Below are positions 27,268-36,735 of a stretch of 64,000 nucleotides of DNA, one piece after another. The position numbers and the translations under genes were made by a program. The notes beneath the pieces are model-generated. The model worked only from the letters and a program-made list of their open reading frames with translations, had not been told where the DNA came from and ran no database searches. Source of the DNA: an uncultured Bryobacterales bacterium (lineage in GTDB: Bacteria; Acidobacteriota; Terriglobia; Bryobacterales; UBA6623); NCBI GenBank assembly GCA_951813065.1, contig CATOTH010000009.1, positions 248,001-312,000 on the forward strand, in the 5' to 3' direction. Each line of letters starts with the position of its first letter. Position 1 is the first letter of the stretch.

Positions 27268-28458
27268 TCACTGCTTAGCAGACACCCCGAACACGATGCT
27301 GGCGAGCTCCACTCCCGGCTCCAGCGCGACGAGCGCCGCGTGGCCCCAGCGCCAGGCCAAGCGGGGGGCGGTGGTACGGTCGACCTCGACCGCCTAATCC
27401 CCGGACGGCAGCCCGCGAAACGCCCAGCTTCCGTCCCGTCGAGCCGCGGTCCAGCGCCCGCCGGGTTCGAGGCGCAGCACGACCTGGTCGAGACGCACGC
27501 CCTGGTCGCCGGATACGAGGCGCCCGGCGATCGCGCCTAGCCGGCGCAGGGGGAAGTCTGCGGTCGCCTCCCGGCCCGGACGTACCGCCACCGTGGCGAC
27601 GGCGGTTCCGGCCGGGTCCAGATCGGCGGGCGGGCGCGCCAAGTCCAGCCGCGCCTCGCGGTTGCCTGCGGGCACGCGCTCCAGGCTCCAGCGGCCTTCG
27701 GAATCGGTGGCCGCCTCGCAGTCGCCGACCAGCACCCACACGCCCTCCATGGGGACCGCCGCCTCCGCGGTACCTGTCCAGACACGCCCCGAGATCGACC
27801 CGACAAGCGGCGCGATCGGAGCCCACGCCGGCCCTGCGCTGCCGTTCGTCGCGCCCCAGCGCCAGGCGCGGGACGCGCGCACGTGCAGGGTCCACTGGCC
27901 GTAGCCGGCATCGAAGGGGTCGAACGCCCGGAGGAGGTGCGCCGAGCCGTATGTCAGCTCCTGTGTCCGGTTGAACCGGCCGCCCCGCGCCGACAGCTTC
28001 CACTTGCCGATCGCGGCGGTCAGGGAGAATTGCGAGCTCGAGTACAGCCGCCGCGCCAGCAGCGTGTCGTCGGCGACGTCACGCCCGCGTTCCACGCTCG
28101 CGTGGGCCGACCAACGGCCCCGGGAGAACGAGCCGAACGCCCGCACGTCCAGCGCCCCCGCCTCTCCGCCGCCCACCGCCGAGGTCCTCCAGCGCAGCAG
28201 GCCCCCCAGAGCGACGCCCGGCAGTGGTCGCCAGGAGTCCTCGAACTCGAGGCTGCGCGCGGGGATCGGTTGCGCGCCCATGCGCAGTTCGCGCCATTCG
28301 GCGCGCAGGCCGTGGCGACCGAGCTCCTTGCGGGTGGAAACCGACGCGAGCCGGGTGTAGAAGTCCGCGCCCTCGCTCCCGGCGAAACGCAGCCAGTCCA
28401 GCGTGCCGCTGAGGCTGGCGTTGCCGGGCAGGCTCCAGGACGCCCGCGTCCCCTGCAA
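27268..28458 (-). pseudogene. Outer-membrane-type protein remnant, 5' truncated with internal amber stop
   Basis: The frame carries beta-strand-rich sequence with aromatic alternation (FSLTAAIGKWKLSARGGRFN) followed by carboxypeptidase-regulatory-like repeats (VGSISGRVWTGTAEAAVPMEGVWV, LGAIAGRLVSGDQGVRLDQV). It stops at TAG 27394-27396 right after GLPSGD, but the same frame continues with AVEVDRTTAPRLAWRWGHAA to a TGA at 27268-27270. That reads as the natural C-terminus with one codon changed to TAG. At the 5' end no ATG or ribosome-binding site exists before an upstream stop, so the beginning is lost too. Confidence 0.7.
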
Positions 28459-28697
28459 CAGGCTCCGGAACGTCGGCCGCAGCGGATGTTGTTTTTCAGG
28501 CTATTTCGCAAGGTGAATCCCACTTTATTTCTGCGGTTGAAGCGGCGGTTTTTCAAGTAGATTCGCTACTGCAGAAAGGAGTGGAGGGGAGAGTGGGTGT
28601 CGGGCTGGAAAGGTTTTCCAGTGGCAGAGAAAGGCCGTGCGTTGAGGCCGGGCCGAGGGGTTGCGATGTGGGCGTGGGGCAGGTGTTGCAGGAACAG

Positions 28698-28960
28698 CTA
28701 GCGAGGCTGCGGGGAACGGCGTAGCAGATCGTTCCAGTCCTTGGCGCCGACAGGCCGGAGGCGGCTGTAGTGGGGGGTATGGTGCCGGAGGGCGTCGGCG
28801 GCGCGGTCGCCGGCGGGGTCGGCGTCGTAGGCGCAGAGAGTGCGGGGAGCGTGGAAGGCTTGCAGCCAGGGAGGGAGCGCGGCGGCGAGGCCGGCGGTGG
28901 AGGCGACGAGGGTGTCGGGCGGCAGGGAGGGAGCCAGCAGCAGGCCAGCCCGTTCGGAAT
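28698..28960 (-). pseudogene. Toprim-domain primase/relaxase fragment
   Basis: About 85 residues keep the C-terminal part of a Toprim_2-like domain: LVASTAGLAAALPPWLQAF, then LCAYDADPAGDRAADALR with the DxD acid pair and VGAKDWNDLLR, the family's closing motif. The N-terminal zinc-finger and the first half of Toprim are absent. Such proteins are encoded on conjugative elements and plasmids, so this marks a decayed mobile element at the right side of the island. The 220 bp between it and the outer-membrane remnant hold nothing recognisable. Confidence 0.7.
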
Positions 28961-28989
28961 GGACGCAGCTCCGAGGGCGGTTCGAGGGC

Positions 28990-29340
28990 TTAACCGCTGT
29001 GCATAGCCCAAACGACAATGCCGGTGACGGTCGCAATTGCCAGCAGCAGGTAGCCGGCCCTGATTTGCCATCCGGGTAGGGCGAGCCTCGGCTGTTTCGT
29101 CCGCTTGTTCGCGCTCAATGACCGCGCCGCTCGTGGCGCTGCGATCGTGCGGCTGCGGATCGCCTCCAGGGCCTCGCGGTTCGTGATCATGATCGTGCAC
29201 GAATTCGGTCCGGGAATTGTTTCCTCAAGGCGCCGCCGCACGTCCTCGGGGCAATCCGTCCTGGAACGAAACACTTCCGTGCCCTTGTCCGTCCCGACGA
29301 TGATGCTGGAGGTCTTGAGCACCCATTTCATGGCATTCAC
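28990..29340 (-). CDS. Small tail-anchored membrane protein coupled to LysR gene
   Basis: A 116-residue protein with a soluble N-terminal part (KTSSIIVGTDKGTEVFRSRT, CTIMITNREALEAIRSR) and one C-terminal transmembrane helix (AGYLLLAIATVTGIVVWAM). No known family. Its ATG overlaps the stop of the LysR gene by 4 bp, so it is probably co-transcribed with it. It marks the point where housekeeping DNA resumes, directly next to the Toprim fragment. Confidence 0.6.
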   Translation of the reverse strand: MNAMKWVLKTSSIIVGTDKGTEVFRSRTDCPEDVRRRLEETIPGPNSCTIMITNREALEAIRSRTIAAPRAARSLSANKRTKQPRLALPGWQIRAGYLLLAIATVTGIVVWAMHSG

Positions 29341-30248
29341 TTCAGGGCTGGAAGGCCCAAGTCCGACTCTGCGGCGAATTCGCTCACAAGCTGGATGAAC
29401 CCAAGCGACGCCCTAGACAGGGCCTTGTCCTGTCGGTAGATCAATCCTATCGTCCGAATCATTGGCAACGGTTGCAAGCGGATTGCCTTGAGCCTCCCTG
29501 ACGAGATCTCCTCGCGGGCGCTACTGACTGCCATGAATGTAACACCGAGTTCGGCTTCCGTGAAACGCTTCTGCATTTCACTGGACTCCAGTTCCATGGA
29601 AATGCGCATCTTGTCTTCGAATACGTCCAGAAACTCATTGATGCGCGTTCTGGTCCGACCTGTCTTTGGCAGCAGCAGGTCTTCCTTGACAATGTCCTCG
29701 GCACCCACGGTCTTGTGGTTTGCGAGCCGGTGGTTCGGGGAGGTGAAGAGGCGGATTTCATCCGAGTAGATCTGCACAACCCTCAGCTTTTTTTCTTGCA
29801 ACGGGAGCTGGGTGATGCCGAAGTCAACCGAGTTGTCGAGCACGGACTCGATCGTGCGGGCGCCATAGGACCTCACGACCTGCATTTGAACCTTGGGAAA
29901 CTTCTCCCGGTATCGCGCGAAGACCGCCGGCAAGACATGGATACACGTGGCTTCATTGGCTGCGATGCTCATCTCGCCTTTCGGGATATTGTCCAGTTCC
30001 CGGACCGCATCGAATCCTTGCCGGCGCATTTCCAGAATCTTGCGCGCGTACTCGGCGAAGATCTTGCCCGCGGTCGTCAGGGTGATGCGACTGCCGAATC
30101 GGTCGAAGAGCTGGGCTTCCAACTCCTGCTCCATTTGCCGGATCTGCGCGCTAATCGCCGGCTGGGTGCGAAAGCAGGTCTTGGCCGCTTTTGAAAAGCT
30201 ATTCAGACGAACGATTTCTAGAAACGTATGTAACTGATCGAAGTCCAA
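29337..30248 (-). CDS. LysR-family transcriptional regulator
   Basis: A 303-residue regulator. The N-terminal winged helix-turn-helix is standard (MDFDQLHTFLEIVRLNSFSKAAKTCFRTQPAISAQIRQME split over residues 1-40), followed by the linker helix and an effector-binding domain from about residue 90. NEATCIHVLPAVFARYREKFP and VDFGITQLPL are typical of the family. The effector cannot be named. It is divergent from trpS and overlaps the small membrane protein downstream. No target gene is evident nearby. Confidence 0.93.
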   Translation of the reverse strand: MDFDQLHTFLEIVRLNSFSKAAKTCFRTQPAISAQIRQMEQELEAQLFDRFGSRITLTTAGKIFAEYARKILEMRRQGFDAVRELDNIPKGEMSIAANEATCIHVLPAVFARYREKFPKVQMQVVRSYGARTIESVLDNSVDFGITQLPLQEKKLRVVQIYSDEIRLFTSPNHRLANHKTVGAEDIVKEDLLLPKTGRTRTRINEFLDVFEDKMRISMELESSEMQKRFTEAELGVTFMAVSSAREEISSGRLKAIRLQPLPMIRTIGLIYRQDKALSRASLGFIQLVSEFAAESDLGLPALK

Positions 30249-30483
30249 AACCTTTTGGGCGGTTGCGGTCGGCGGCTAGACTCCACCTACCGTGATGTCC
30301 ACCAAACGCCGTAAGCAACATCTTACACCACTCACCTGTCCCCAAGGACGCCGCCCGGCTCCTCGTCCTATTGCCGCCGGAGCATGCCGCCTTGCTCTCC
30401 CCGGCTCATGGCCTCTTCGGCGGAACCGGACCCCAATTCACCCATCGAAGCGGGGCGATAGAATGGGGATCTCCGCTATTTCT

Positions 30484-31482
30484 ATGAAGCCACGGATTTT
30501 CTCGGGCATGCAGCCCACGGGGGAACTGCATATTGGCAACTACCTGGGTGCGTTGCGTAACTGGGCGAAGATCCAATACGACTACGACCCGATCTTCTGC
30601 ATTGTCGACCAGCATGCCATCACGGCGCCTCACGATCCGCAGCTCCTGCCGGAGCGATGCGAGCAGGTGGCGGCATTGTACTTGGCTGCCGGGCTCGACC
30701 CGGACCACTCCGCAGTGTTTGTCCAGTCGCAGGTCTCCGAGCATGTCGAACTCGCGTGGATCTTCACTTGCACAGTGCCTTTCGGTTGGCTGAGTCGCAT
30801 GACGCAATTCAAGGCCAAGACACTGCAGGCCGGCGGCAATCAGGACAGCATCGGCACGGGATTATTCCTATATCCGGTGCTGATGGCGGCCGACATCCTC
30901 CTGTATCAGGCAAGATTCGTGCCGGTCGGGGACGATCAGTCGCAGCACATGGAACTGACGCGCAACATCGCCCAGCGCTTCAACAATCACTATGGCGACA
31001 CGTTTGTCGTGCCGGAAGCGAAAATGCCAGTGGTCGGCGCGCGGATCATGGGCTTGGACGATCCGACCAAGAAGATGAGCAAATCGGCTGCATCGCCGAC
31101 TCACTCGATCAGCCTGCTTGACCCTCCGGGACGCGTGCGCAAGGTGCTCGGCCGCGCGGTTACAGATTCGCAAGCCGGAGTGAATTGGGAAGCCCCGGGA
31201 AATGGAGTGGCGAATTTGCTGACGATCTTCCAGGCGTTCAGTGAGTGGACTGATGAGAGGATGGAGGCGCACTTTGCCGGCATGCGATACGGCGATCTCA
31301 AGAAGCAGGTGGCCGAAATGGTGTCTTCCAAACTTGAGCCCATTCAGCTTCGCTACGCCGAATTGATGGACTGTCGGGACTACTTGCGGGGTGTTCTGCG
31401 CAGTTCCGCCGAGCGCGTCAAGCCGGTCGCGGAAGAGACGGTGCGCGCCGCCAAGCAACGCACTGGCTTGTATTTTCTATAG
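30484..31482 (+). CDS. trpS: Tryptophanyl-tRNA synthetase
   Basis: A class Ic aminoacyl-tRNA synthetase of about 332 residues. GELHIGNYLGAL carries the HIGH-type motif and KKMSKSAASP the KMSKS loop. GTGLFLYPVLMAADILLYQ and VPVGDDQSQHMELTRNIAQRFN are family landmarks. The frame is open to 30292. ATG 30484 is chosen because MKPRIFSGMQPTGELHIGN matches the usual N-terminus; ATG 30463 would add seven residues. Neither has a clear ribosome-binding site. An MFS gene follows 9 bp downstream. Confidence 0.95.
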   Translation: MKPRIFSGMQPTGELHIGNYLGALRNWAKIQYDYDPIFCIVDQHAITAPHDPQLLPERCEQVAALYLAAGLDPDHSAVFVQSQVSEHVELAWIFTCTVPFGWLSRMTQFKAKTLQAGGNQDSIGTGLFLYPVLMAADILLYQARFVPVGDDQSQHMELTRNIAQRFNNHYGDTFVVPEAKMPVVGARIMGLDDPTKKMSKSAASPTHSISLLDPPGRVRKVLGRAVTDSQAGVNWEAPGNGVANLLTIFQAFSEWTDERMEAHFAGMRYGDLKKQVAEMVSSKLEPIQLRYAELMDCRDYLRGVLRSSAERVKPVAEETVRAAKQRTGLYFL

Positions 31483-31491
31483 AGTCCGGCG

Positions 31492-32769
31492 GTGGCATCC
31501 TCGGTTTCCCTGCGCGGTTACGGTGATCTGCTGCGCCGTTCCCCGAACTTTCGGAGAGTCTGGGTGGCCCAGCTCATCAGTGGTTGTGGGGACTGGTTCT
31601 ATTCGGTAGCAATCTACACCTTGCTGCTCGAGCTGACCGGGCGGGCGGAATCCGTGGCCTGGGCCGCGATCCTGCAAATCCTTCCCATGATGCTGATGGG
31701 GCCGATGGCCGGCGTTGTCAACGACCGTCTCAGCCGCCGCAAAGTGATGTTGGTCAGCGACTTGGTTCGTGCGGCCCTTGCTCCTTGCATGCTGCTGATC
31801 ACCAGGCCTGAGCATATCTGGCTGCTCTACTTGATCCTGGCTCTCGAAATCGGAACGGCTGCATTCTTCGAGGCCGGCCGCAACGCCATCCTGCCCAGCT
31901 TGATCAGGCGGGAGGACTTGGTCTCCGCCAACGCTCTCGGTTCGACCACTTGGTCGCTGACGGTCACATTGGGCTCGGCCTTGGGAGGGGTAGCGGTGGC
32001 TTACTTCGGCCGTCCGACCGTCTTTATAGCGAATTCCCTCTCGTTTCTGGCTTCGGCCTGGTTTGTGTTTCGAATCAGGGCGTTCGAGCGCCATCTGGCG
32101 GGGCGGCGCATGGAGCCCTGGACTGACGCGATCAGCTTCCGTCCGGTGATCGAGGGTTTCGCCTACATGATCCGCGACTGGCGACTGGCGATCCTTCTGA
32201 CACTCAAATTCGGGCTCGGCATCATGGGTGCCCGGGTTGTATTGGTGACGATTCTTGGTAGCCGCGAGTTCATAGTCCGAGGCGATCCCGCCCTTGGAAT
32301 GGCGATGCTGCTTGCATTTCAGGGTGCCGGTTCGGTACTCGGTCCGCTCTTGCTCGGCCAGAGGATCACCAAGAGCGAGTCCGCGATGCGGCTGGCTGTG
32401 CTCGGCGGGTACTTCGGAGCTGGTTGCGGTTACATCCTGTTCAGCCAGACCCTGTCGGTTCCGCTTGCCGGGCTCTTCCTGGTTCTGGCGCACAGCGGAG
32501 CGGCGCTCGTGTGGGTCTGTTCCACGACGCTGCTGCACTTCAAAACGGACCACCGCTATCTGGGGCGCGTCTTCGCGGCCGACATGGGCCTGTTCATGGC
32601 CACGGCGAGTGTCTCGACCTATTGCATGGGACAGGTGCTCGATATGGGTGTTTCCGGGCGCATTGGCGCATTATGGCTTGGCTGCGCGATGTTCGGGCCG
32701 GCGCTCATCTGGGCGGTGTCCGTGCAAAGGTTTCGGCGAGACGACGCAGCCGCCGGTCAAGGGACGTGA
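31492..32769 (+). CDS. MFS transporter
   Basis: A 425-residue protein with about 12 hydrophobic segments and the MFS loop motif VNDRLSRRKVMLVSDLVRAAL between helices 2 and 3. NAILPSLIRREDLVSANAL resembles the MFS_3 / EntS-like exporters of siderophores or drugs. It starts at GTG 31492, 9 bp after trpS, so the two are probably co-transcribed. Its 3' end overlaps the convergent mannose-6-phosphate isomerase gene by 13 bp. Substrate unknown. Confidence 0.9.
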   Translation: MASSVSLRGYGDLLRRSPNFRRVWVAQLISGCGDWFYSVAIYTLLLELTGRAESVAWAAILQILPMMLMGPMAGVVNDRLSRRKVMLVSDLVRAALAPCMLLITRPEHIWLLYLILALEIGTAAFFEAGRNAILPSLIRREDLVSANALGSTTWSLTVTLGSALGGVAVAYFGRPTVFIANSLSFLASAWFVFRIRAFERHLAGRRMEPWTDAISFRPVIEGFAYMIRDWRLAILLTLKFGLGIMGARVVLVTILGSREFIVRGDPALGMAMLLAFQGAGSVLGPLLLGQRITKSESAMRLAVLGGYFGAGCGYILFSQTLSVPLAGLFLVLAHSGAALVWVCSTTLLHFKTDHRYLGRVFAADMGLFMATASVSTYCMGQVLDMGVSGRIGALWLGCAMFGPALIWAVSVQRFRRDDAAAGQGT

Positions 32770-33701
32770 GCCCGCACGACCTGCGCCTCGATTCCGTCGA
32801 CCGGAAAGCGGGCCGCCTCGGCCGGGACCAGAAACGCGTCCCCGGCTTCGAAAGATATCCCGGCCATTGATCCGCAACCCCGGATGCAAACCAAGAGGTG
32901 GATCCGTCGGCGGTCAGGCATATAGATGAACGGGGAATCCCAGCTCAGCAGTTCCGTCAAGAAGTGCGGGCACTTGCCTAGGCTCTCGACCCGACAGCTT
33001 CCGTCGTCCATTAGTTGCGGCGCACGAGGCGCTGGACGGGAATGCAGATCCACCGCCGCGACCGCCCGGTCGACATCCAAGGCGCGGAGCCGACCGTCGA
33101 GATCAGGGCGTCCATAGTCGTAGAGGCGGTACGTCACGTCAGAATTCTGCTGGATTTCACAGAGCACCGCCCCGCCTCCGGCCGAGTGCAGCGTGCCTGC
33201 CGGCAACAGGACGCAATCTCCAGGATGTGCCGGGACCCAGTGCATGAGCCGGTCGATCGTGCCGTTCCTGGCTGCGCCGGCGAGTCGTCCCGGGTCCAGG
33301 CTCGTGTCGAGACTCAAGCCCAGTCGCGCGCCTGGCTCGGCCGCGATGATATACCACAGTTCCGTCTTGCCTCGCCGGTTGTCCGACTGCCTGGCATCGG
33401 GATGGACCTGGATTGACAGGTTCCCAGCGCAGAACAGTAGCTTGGCGATGATCGGCAATCGTGGTCCGTCTTCTCCGCTGCCTGTCCAACCGCGTCCCAT
33501 GATCCGGGTCCCGAACTCGGCTATCAGCGAATCGATCCGGCGACCAGTCAGCGGGCCGTGGGCCACCTCGCTCCCGTCATAGAGGCACCACGCCTCGCCA
33601 ATCCGGCCGTCCACTCGGCCAAGTACCGGTCGAAGGTCCTGCGTACCCCAGATTTTCTCGCGAAGCGACGGTCGAAATTTCAGTGGCTCGAGTCGATTCA
33701 C
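32757..33701 (-). CDS. Type I mannose-6-phosphate isomerase-like protein
   Basis: A 314-residue cupin-fold enzyme. The zinc-site motifs SIQVHPDARQSD and GKTELWYIIAAEPGA, the later LPAGTLHSAGGGAVLCEIQQ, and the arginine in DVTYRLYDYGR fit the class I phosphomannose isomerase family, which interconverts fructose-6-P and mannose-6-P. It is last in a coaD / aminotransferase / isomerase operon and overlaps the aminotransferase stop by 4 bp. Confidence 0.9.
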   Translation of the reverse strand: MNRLEPLKFRPSLREKIWGTQDLRPVLGRVDGRIGEAWCLYDGSEVAHGPLTGRRIDSLIAEFGTRIMGRGWTGSGEDGPRLPIIAKLLFCAGNLSIQVHPDARQSDNRRGKTELWYIIAAEPGARLGLSLDTSLDPGRLAGAARNGTIDRLMHWVPAHPGDCVLLPAGTLHSAGGGAVLCEIQQNSDVTYRLYDYGRPDLDGRLRALDVDRAVAAVDLHSRPAPRAPQLMDDGSCRVESLGKCPHFLTELLSWDSPFIYMPDRRRIHLLVCIRGCGSMAGISFEAGDAFLVPAEAARFPVDGIEAQVVRAHVP

Positions 33702-34873
33702 GGCAATCCAGTAATGAAAACCCGGATGCGCCGGATGCCTTCCTCAAGTTCCTCCATGGACGCGGCGTACGAGAGCCGGATGTGCTCCGACGTGCCGAAT
33801 GCCTCTCCAGGCACGATTGCGACATGGGCCTCTCGAAGCAGTTTCTGGGCGAAATCCATCGAGGAGCTGACTCCTCCCCGCCCGAAGCTGCTGCCGATGT
33901 TCGGGTAGGCGTAAAAGGCGCCGTTGGGTTGCGGGCAACGCACGCCGGGAATGTCGTCCAGGGCGGCAACCACGTACTCCCTGCGCCCGCGGTACTGCTC
34001 CAGCATGGCGTATACCGCGTCCATGGGGCCATTAAGCGCTTCGATGGCCGCTTTTTGAACGATCGAACTGGGATTCGATGTGGCGTGGCTTTGAAGCTTG
34101 TTGACGTTACTGATTAGCGCGGCCGGACCGAGCAAATACCCGAGCCGCCAACCGGTCATAGCGAACGTTTTGGACAGCGACCCGGCAATGACCACGTTCT
34201 TCCTTGCATTCTCTGCCGCAGCGATCGAAAAGGGCGTTGAGTTGTATACGAAGTGGCTGTAGCACTCGTCGCTCAGCAAGATGATCCCTTGGCTGGAAGT
34301 CAGCTCGAGTATCCTCTCGAATTCCTCTTGTGCGACAACCGCTCCCGAGGGGTTGTTGGGAGAGTTGACGACCAATACCTTGGTGCGGTCTGTGATGGCT
34401 CTTTCCACATCGTCAACAGTCAGCGAGAAACCATTGGCCTCGCTGGGCGTAACCGCGACGGGCTTACCTCCGTAATAGTTGATGACGTCGAAGAAGGTCA
34501 CCCAGTAGGGGACGGGCAGGATGACCTCGTCATCGGTGTCAACGAGCGCCGCTAGGAAATTGAAGATAGCGTGCTTGCCACCCACGGTTGCGATGCACTC
34601 TTGGGGGCCGTAGTTTGTGCTGAATTCCCGCCCGTGCCAGGCAACGATAGCCTCCTTCAGTTCGGGGATACCTCCCGCTGCCGTGTATCTCGTGAAATTG
34701 TCGTGAATGGCTTGAATACCCGCTCGCTTGATGTTGTTCGGCGTGGGGAAATCCGGCTCGCCTGCGCCGAGCGCGACGACGTCGACACCCTCCCGTTTCA
34801 ATCTCGCTGCTTCGGCGGTGACCGCCATGGTGGCGGATTCGCTGATCCGCCCGACCCTGTTCGAGAACCTCAT
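33698..34873 (-). CDS. Aspartate aminotransferase-like class I aminotransferase
   Basis: A 391-residue PLP enzyme of fold type I. K235 in GSLSKTFAMTGWRLGY is the PLP lysine, with NSPNNPSGAV (170-179) and SDECYSHFVY contacting the cofactor, and RLSYAA carrying the substrate-carboxylate arginine near the C-terminus. ALGAGEPDFPTPNNI is typical of the thermophilic-type aspartate / prephenate aminotransferase branch. Coupled to the isomerase gene by a 4-bp overlap and 9 bp downstream of coaD. Confidence 0.92.
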   Translation of the reverse strand: MRFSNRVGRISESATMAVTAEAARLKREGVDVVALGAGEPDFPTPNNIKRAGIQAIHDNFTRYTAAGGIPELKEAIVAWHGREFSTNYGPQECIATVGGKHAIFNFLAALVDTDDEVILPVPYWVTFFDVINYYGGKPVAVTPSEANGFSLTVDDVERAITDRTKVLVVNSPNNPSGAVVAQEEFERILELTSSQGIILLSDECYSHFVYNSTPFSIAAAENARKNVVIAGSLSKTFAMTGWRLGYLLGPAALISNVNKLQSHATSNPSSIVQKAAIEALNGPMDAVYAMLEQYRGRREYVVAALDDIPGVRCPQPNGAFYAYPNIGSSFGRGGVSSSMDFAQKLLREAHVAIVPGEAFGTSEHIRLSYAASMEELEEGIRRIRVFITGLP

Positions 34874-34882
34874 AAGTACACC

Positions 34883-35386
34883 CTAACTGTTTCTGGCGCC
34901 CGGGCCGAGCATTGACCGTAGACGCACCGCGACGTGCGGCGGAACGAATTCATCGATCCGGCCACCGTGCCGGCAGACTTCCTTGACCAGTCGCGAGCTG
35001 AGGTAACTGTAGGTTTCCGAGGGCAGCATGAACACGGTCTCGATGTCGGGCTCGAGTTTGCGGTTCATCAACGCCATTTGCAGTTCGTATTCGTAGTCCG
35101 AGACCGCCCGAATACCACGCAGAATGAGCCGCGCGTCCTCCTGCCGGGCGAAGTCGACCAAGAGCCCGTCGAAGCTGGCCACGCGAACGTTGTCGAGATG
35201 TGAAACCGACTCTCGAATCATGGCCAGTCGCTCGGAGAGCGGGAACGCGCCTTCCTTGGAATCATGCTCCAGTACGGCCACGGCCAACTCCTCGAACTGT
35301 CGCGCTGCGCGCTCGATCAAGTCGAGGTGACCGTAGGTGATGGGGTCGAACGATCCCGGATATATCGCAACGCGCTTACCTGACAC
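34883..35386 (-). CDS. coaD: Phosphopantetheine adenylyltransferase
   Basis: A 167-residue enzyme of coenzyme A synthesis that adenylates 4'-phosphopantetheine. IYPGSFDPITYGHLDLIERA carries the nucleotidyltransferase T/HxGH motif, RGIRAVSDYEYELQMALMNR is the family signature, and YSYLSSRLVKEVCRHGG is the C-terminal ISSxxVRE-like motif. Normal length. It starts at GTG 35386 and heads a three-gene operon. Confidence 0.96.
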   Translation of the reverse strand: MSGKRVAIYPGSFDPITYGHLDLIERAARQFEELAVAVLEHDSKEGAFPLSERLAMIRESVSHLDNVRVASFDGLLVDFARQEDARLILRGIRAVSDYEYELQMALMNRKLEPDIETVFMLPSETYSYLSSRLVKEVCRHGGRIDEFVPPHVAVRLRSMLGPGARNS

Positions 35387-35437
35387 AAAACGCCATTGTA
35401 CTTTGAGCGCGTCGGCTGGCCCTTGAGCATTCCCAAC

Positions 35438-36385
35438 TCAGAGATGCTCGTCAAACCACCCGATCGCCAATTGCTGCGCCTGCTCTCGGGCCTCCCGGTA
35501 GATTCCGTAGTGCTTGATCCCGGGAATGATCACTAGCTTCTTGATGCCCGTCGCGGCGGCATGCGCCTTGATCGCGTGGTCGCGGTTGTCAAAGAGTTCC
35601 TCGTTCTCCGCGATCACGAACATCAGGGACGCATGAGAGGCCTGTCGCGCCAGTTCGACAGGGGCGTAGTGCATGAGCTTGTCGCGGATGGGCGCTCCGC
35701 GCAACGCGCCGACCGCGACCGCGCCCGGGTCCGGATAAGCCAACTCGCCTCGCGCACGCCTCGTCGCTTCATCGAGCGTCTGGGCTGCTTGTTCATCGTT
35801 GGCAACCACGAAGCGCGAGTCCATTCCGCCGACTTGGCTGAAGACGGCCTTGACACGCTTGTCGTGAGCGGCTGCGAACAGCACATGCCCGCCCGAGTAG
35901 CTGCTTCCCCAGACCCCAATCCGGGCGGGGTCGCACATCGGCTCGGACTGGAGCCAGTGAAGCGCATTGAGCCAGTCCCTTCCTTGTTCGACCGGATCGA
36001 CCACCTCGCGGATGGCGATGACTTCGGCTCGAAAGCGCCCTGGATTGCCATTCGGTGCAGGCTCGGCGAGGATCACGCGAGGGTCGCTGCCCCCCCATCC
36101 GCGATAGTCGAACGCTACCGCGAGGTAACCCGCCCGAGCGAATTCGACGGCATCTCGTCGCAGGCCGCGGACAGTGCCTCCCCAGCCGTGTGCCATGAGG
36201 ATGCAGGGCAGCTTCTCGCCGGACTTGTCGGCGGCCGAGAAGACCTCGGCGGCGAGGCGAGTTCCCTCGCTGTAAATCGTCTCGGCCCGCCAGTCGATTC
36301 CGTCCGGCGCCTCCCATGCGACTTGCGCTAGAGCACTCGGTGCGAAGAGCAGCAGGATGGCGACAACAACTGGCATGCCGAACAT
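35438..36385 (-). CDS. Secreted alpha/beta hydrolase
   Basis: A protein of about 315 residues with signal peptide MFGMPVVVAILLLFAPSALAQ. The start at 36385 is chosen over 36502 because CGGAGGA lies just upstream. The nucleophile elbow is VWGSSYSGGH, the oxyanion region is MAHGWGGTVRG, and the likely catalytic histidine is in IPGIKHYGIY. YRGWGGSDPRV is like dienelactone-hydrolase or X-Pro-dipeptidase-type proteins. Substrate unknown. Divergent from the DUF2961 gene. Confidence 0.85.
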   Translation of the reverse strand: MFGMPVVVAILLLFAPSALAQVAWEAPDGIDWRAETIYSEGTRLAAEVFSAADKSGEKLPCILMAHGWGGTVRGLRRDAVEFARAGYLAVAFDYRGWGGSDPRVILAEPAPNGNPGRFRAEVIAIREVVDPVEQGRDWLNALHWLQSEPMCDPARIGVWGSSYSGGHVLFAAAHDKRVKAVFSQVGGMDSRFVVANDEQAAQTLDEATRRARGELAYPDPGAVAVGALRGAPIRDKLMHYAPVELARQASHASLMFVIAENEELFDNRDHAIKAHAAATGIKKLVIIPGIKHYGIYREAREQAQQLAIGWFDEHL

Positions 36386-36735
36386 AATATCCTCCGACGG
36401 ACCCCGACGCCACGCGTCGTCATGCAACTCACGAGACCGAAATCCGTTGTCGCTAGCTTCCGGAAATCGCGGATCTGGAATTGAAACACCGATTCGAGTC
36501 AACGCGTCTCGTCCCGCCAGAATCCGACGGTATTCGCAAGCCCGTTTGGACCGGACTCAATCGGGCACATTGAGCCCTCCCGGCATTGCCCAACCCAGGC
36601 GGGGATGCGGGACGGTCGTTCTCCACCGTGAGACACTGTTTGCCGAACCGCTCTTGGGCCCCGATGCCGTCGACGCCGACCTCGTCTCTCGGGGCCCGAG
36701 CCTTGGTTGTCGCTCTTCGGGAGAACAACGACGTG
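36386..36735. promoter_or_regulatory. Divergent intergenic region, no motif resolved
   Basis: This 350-bp stretch lies between two genes for exported proteins that point away from each other. It must hold promoters in both directions, but no near-consensus pair or operator was found. Confidence 0.3.

Noticed and set aside
27275..28003. A 242-residue Arg/Gly-rich protein on the minus strand
   Set aside because: It is the shifted frame of the outer-membrane remnant, with composition typical of GC-rich shadow frames.
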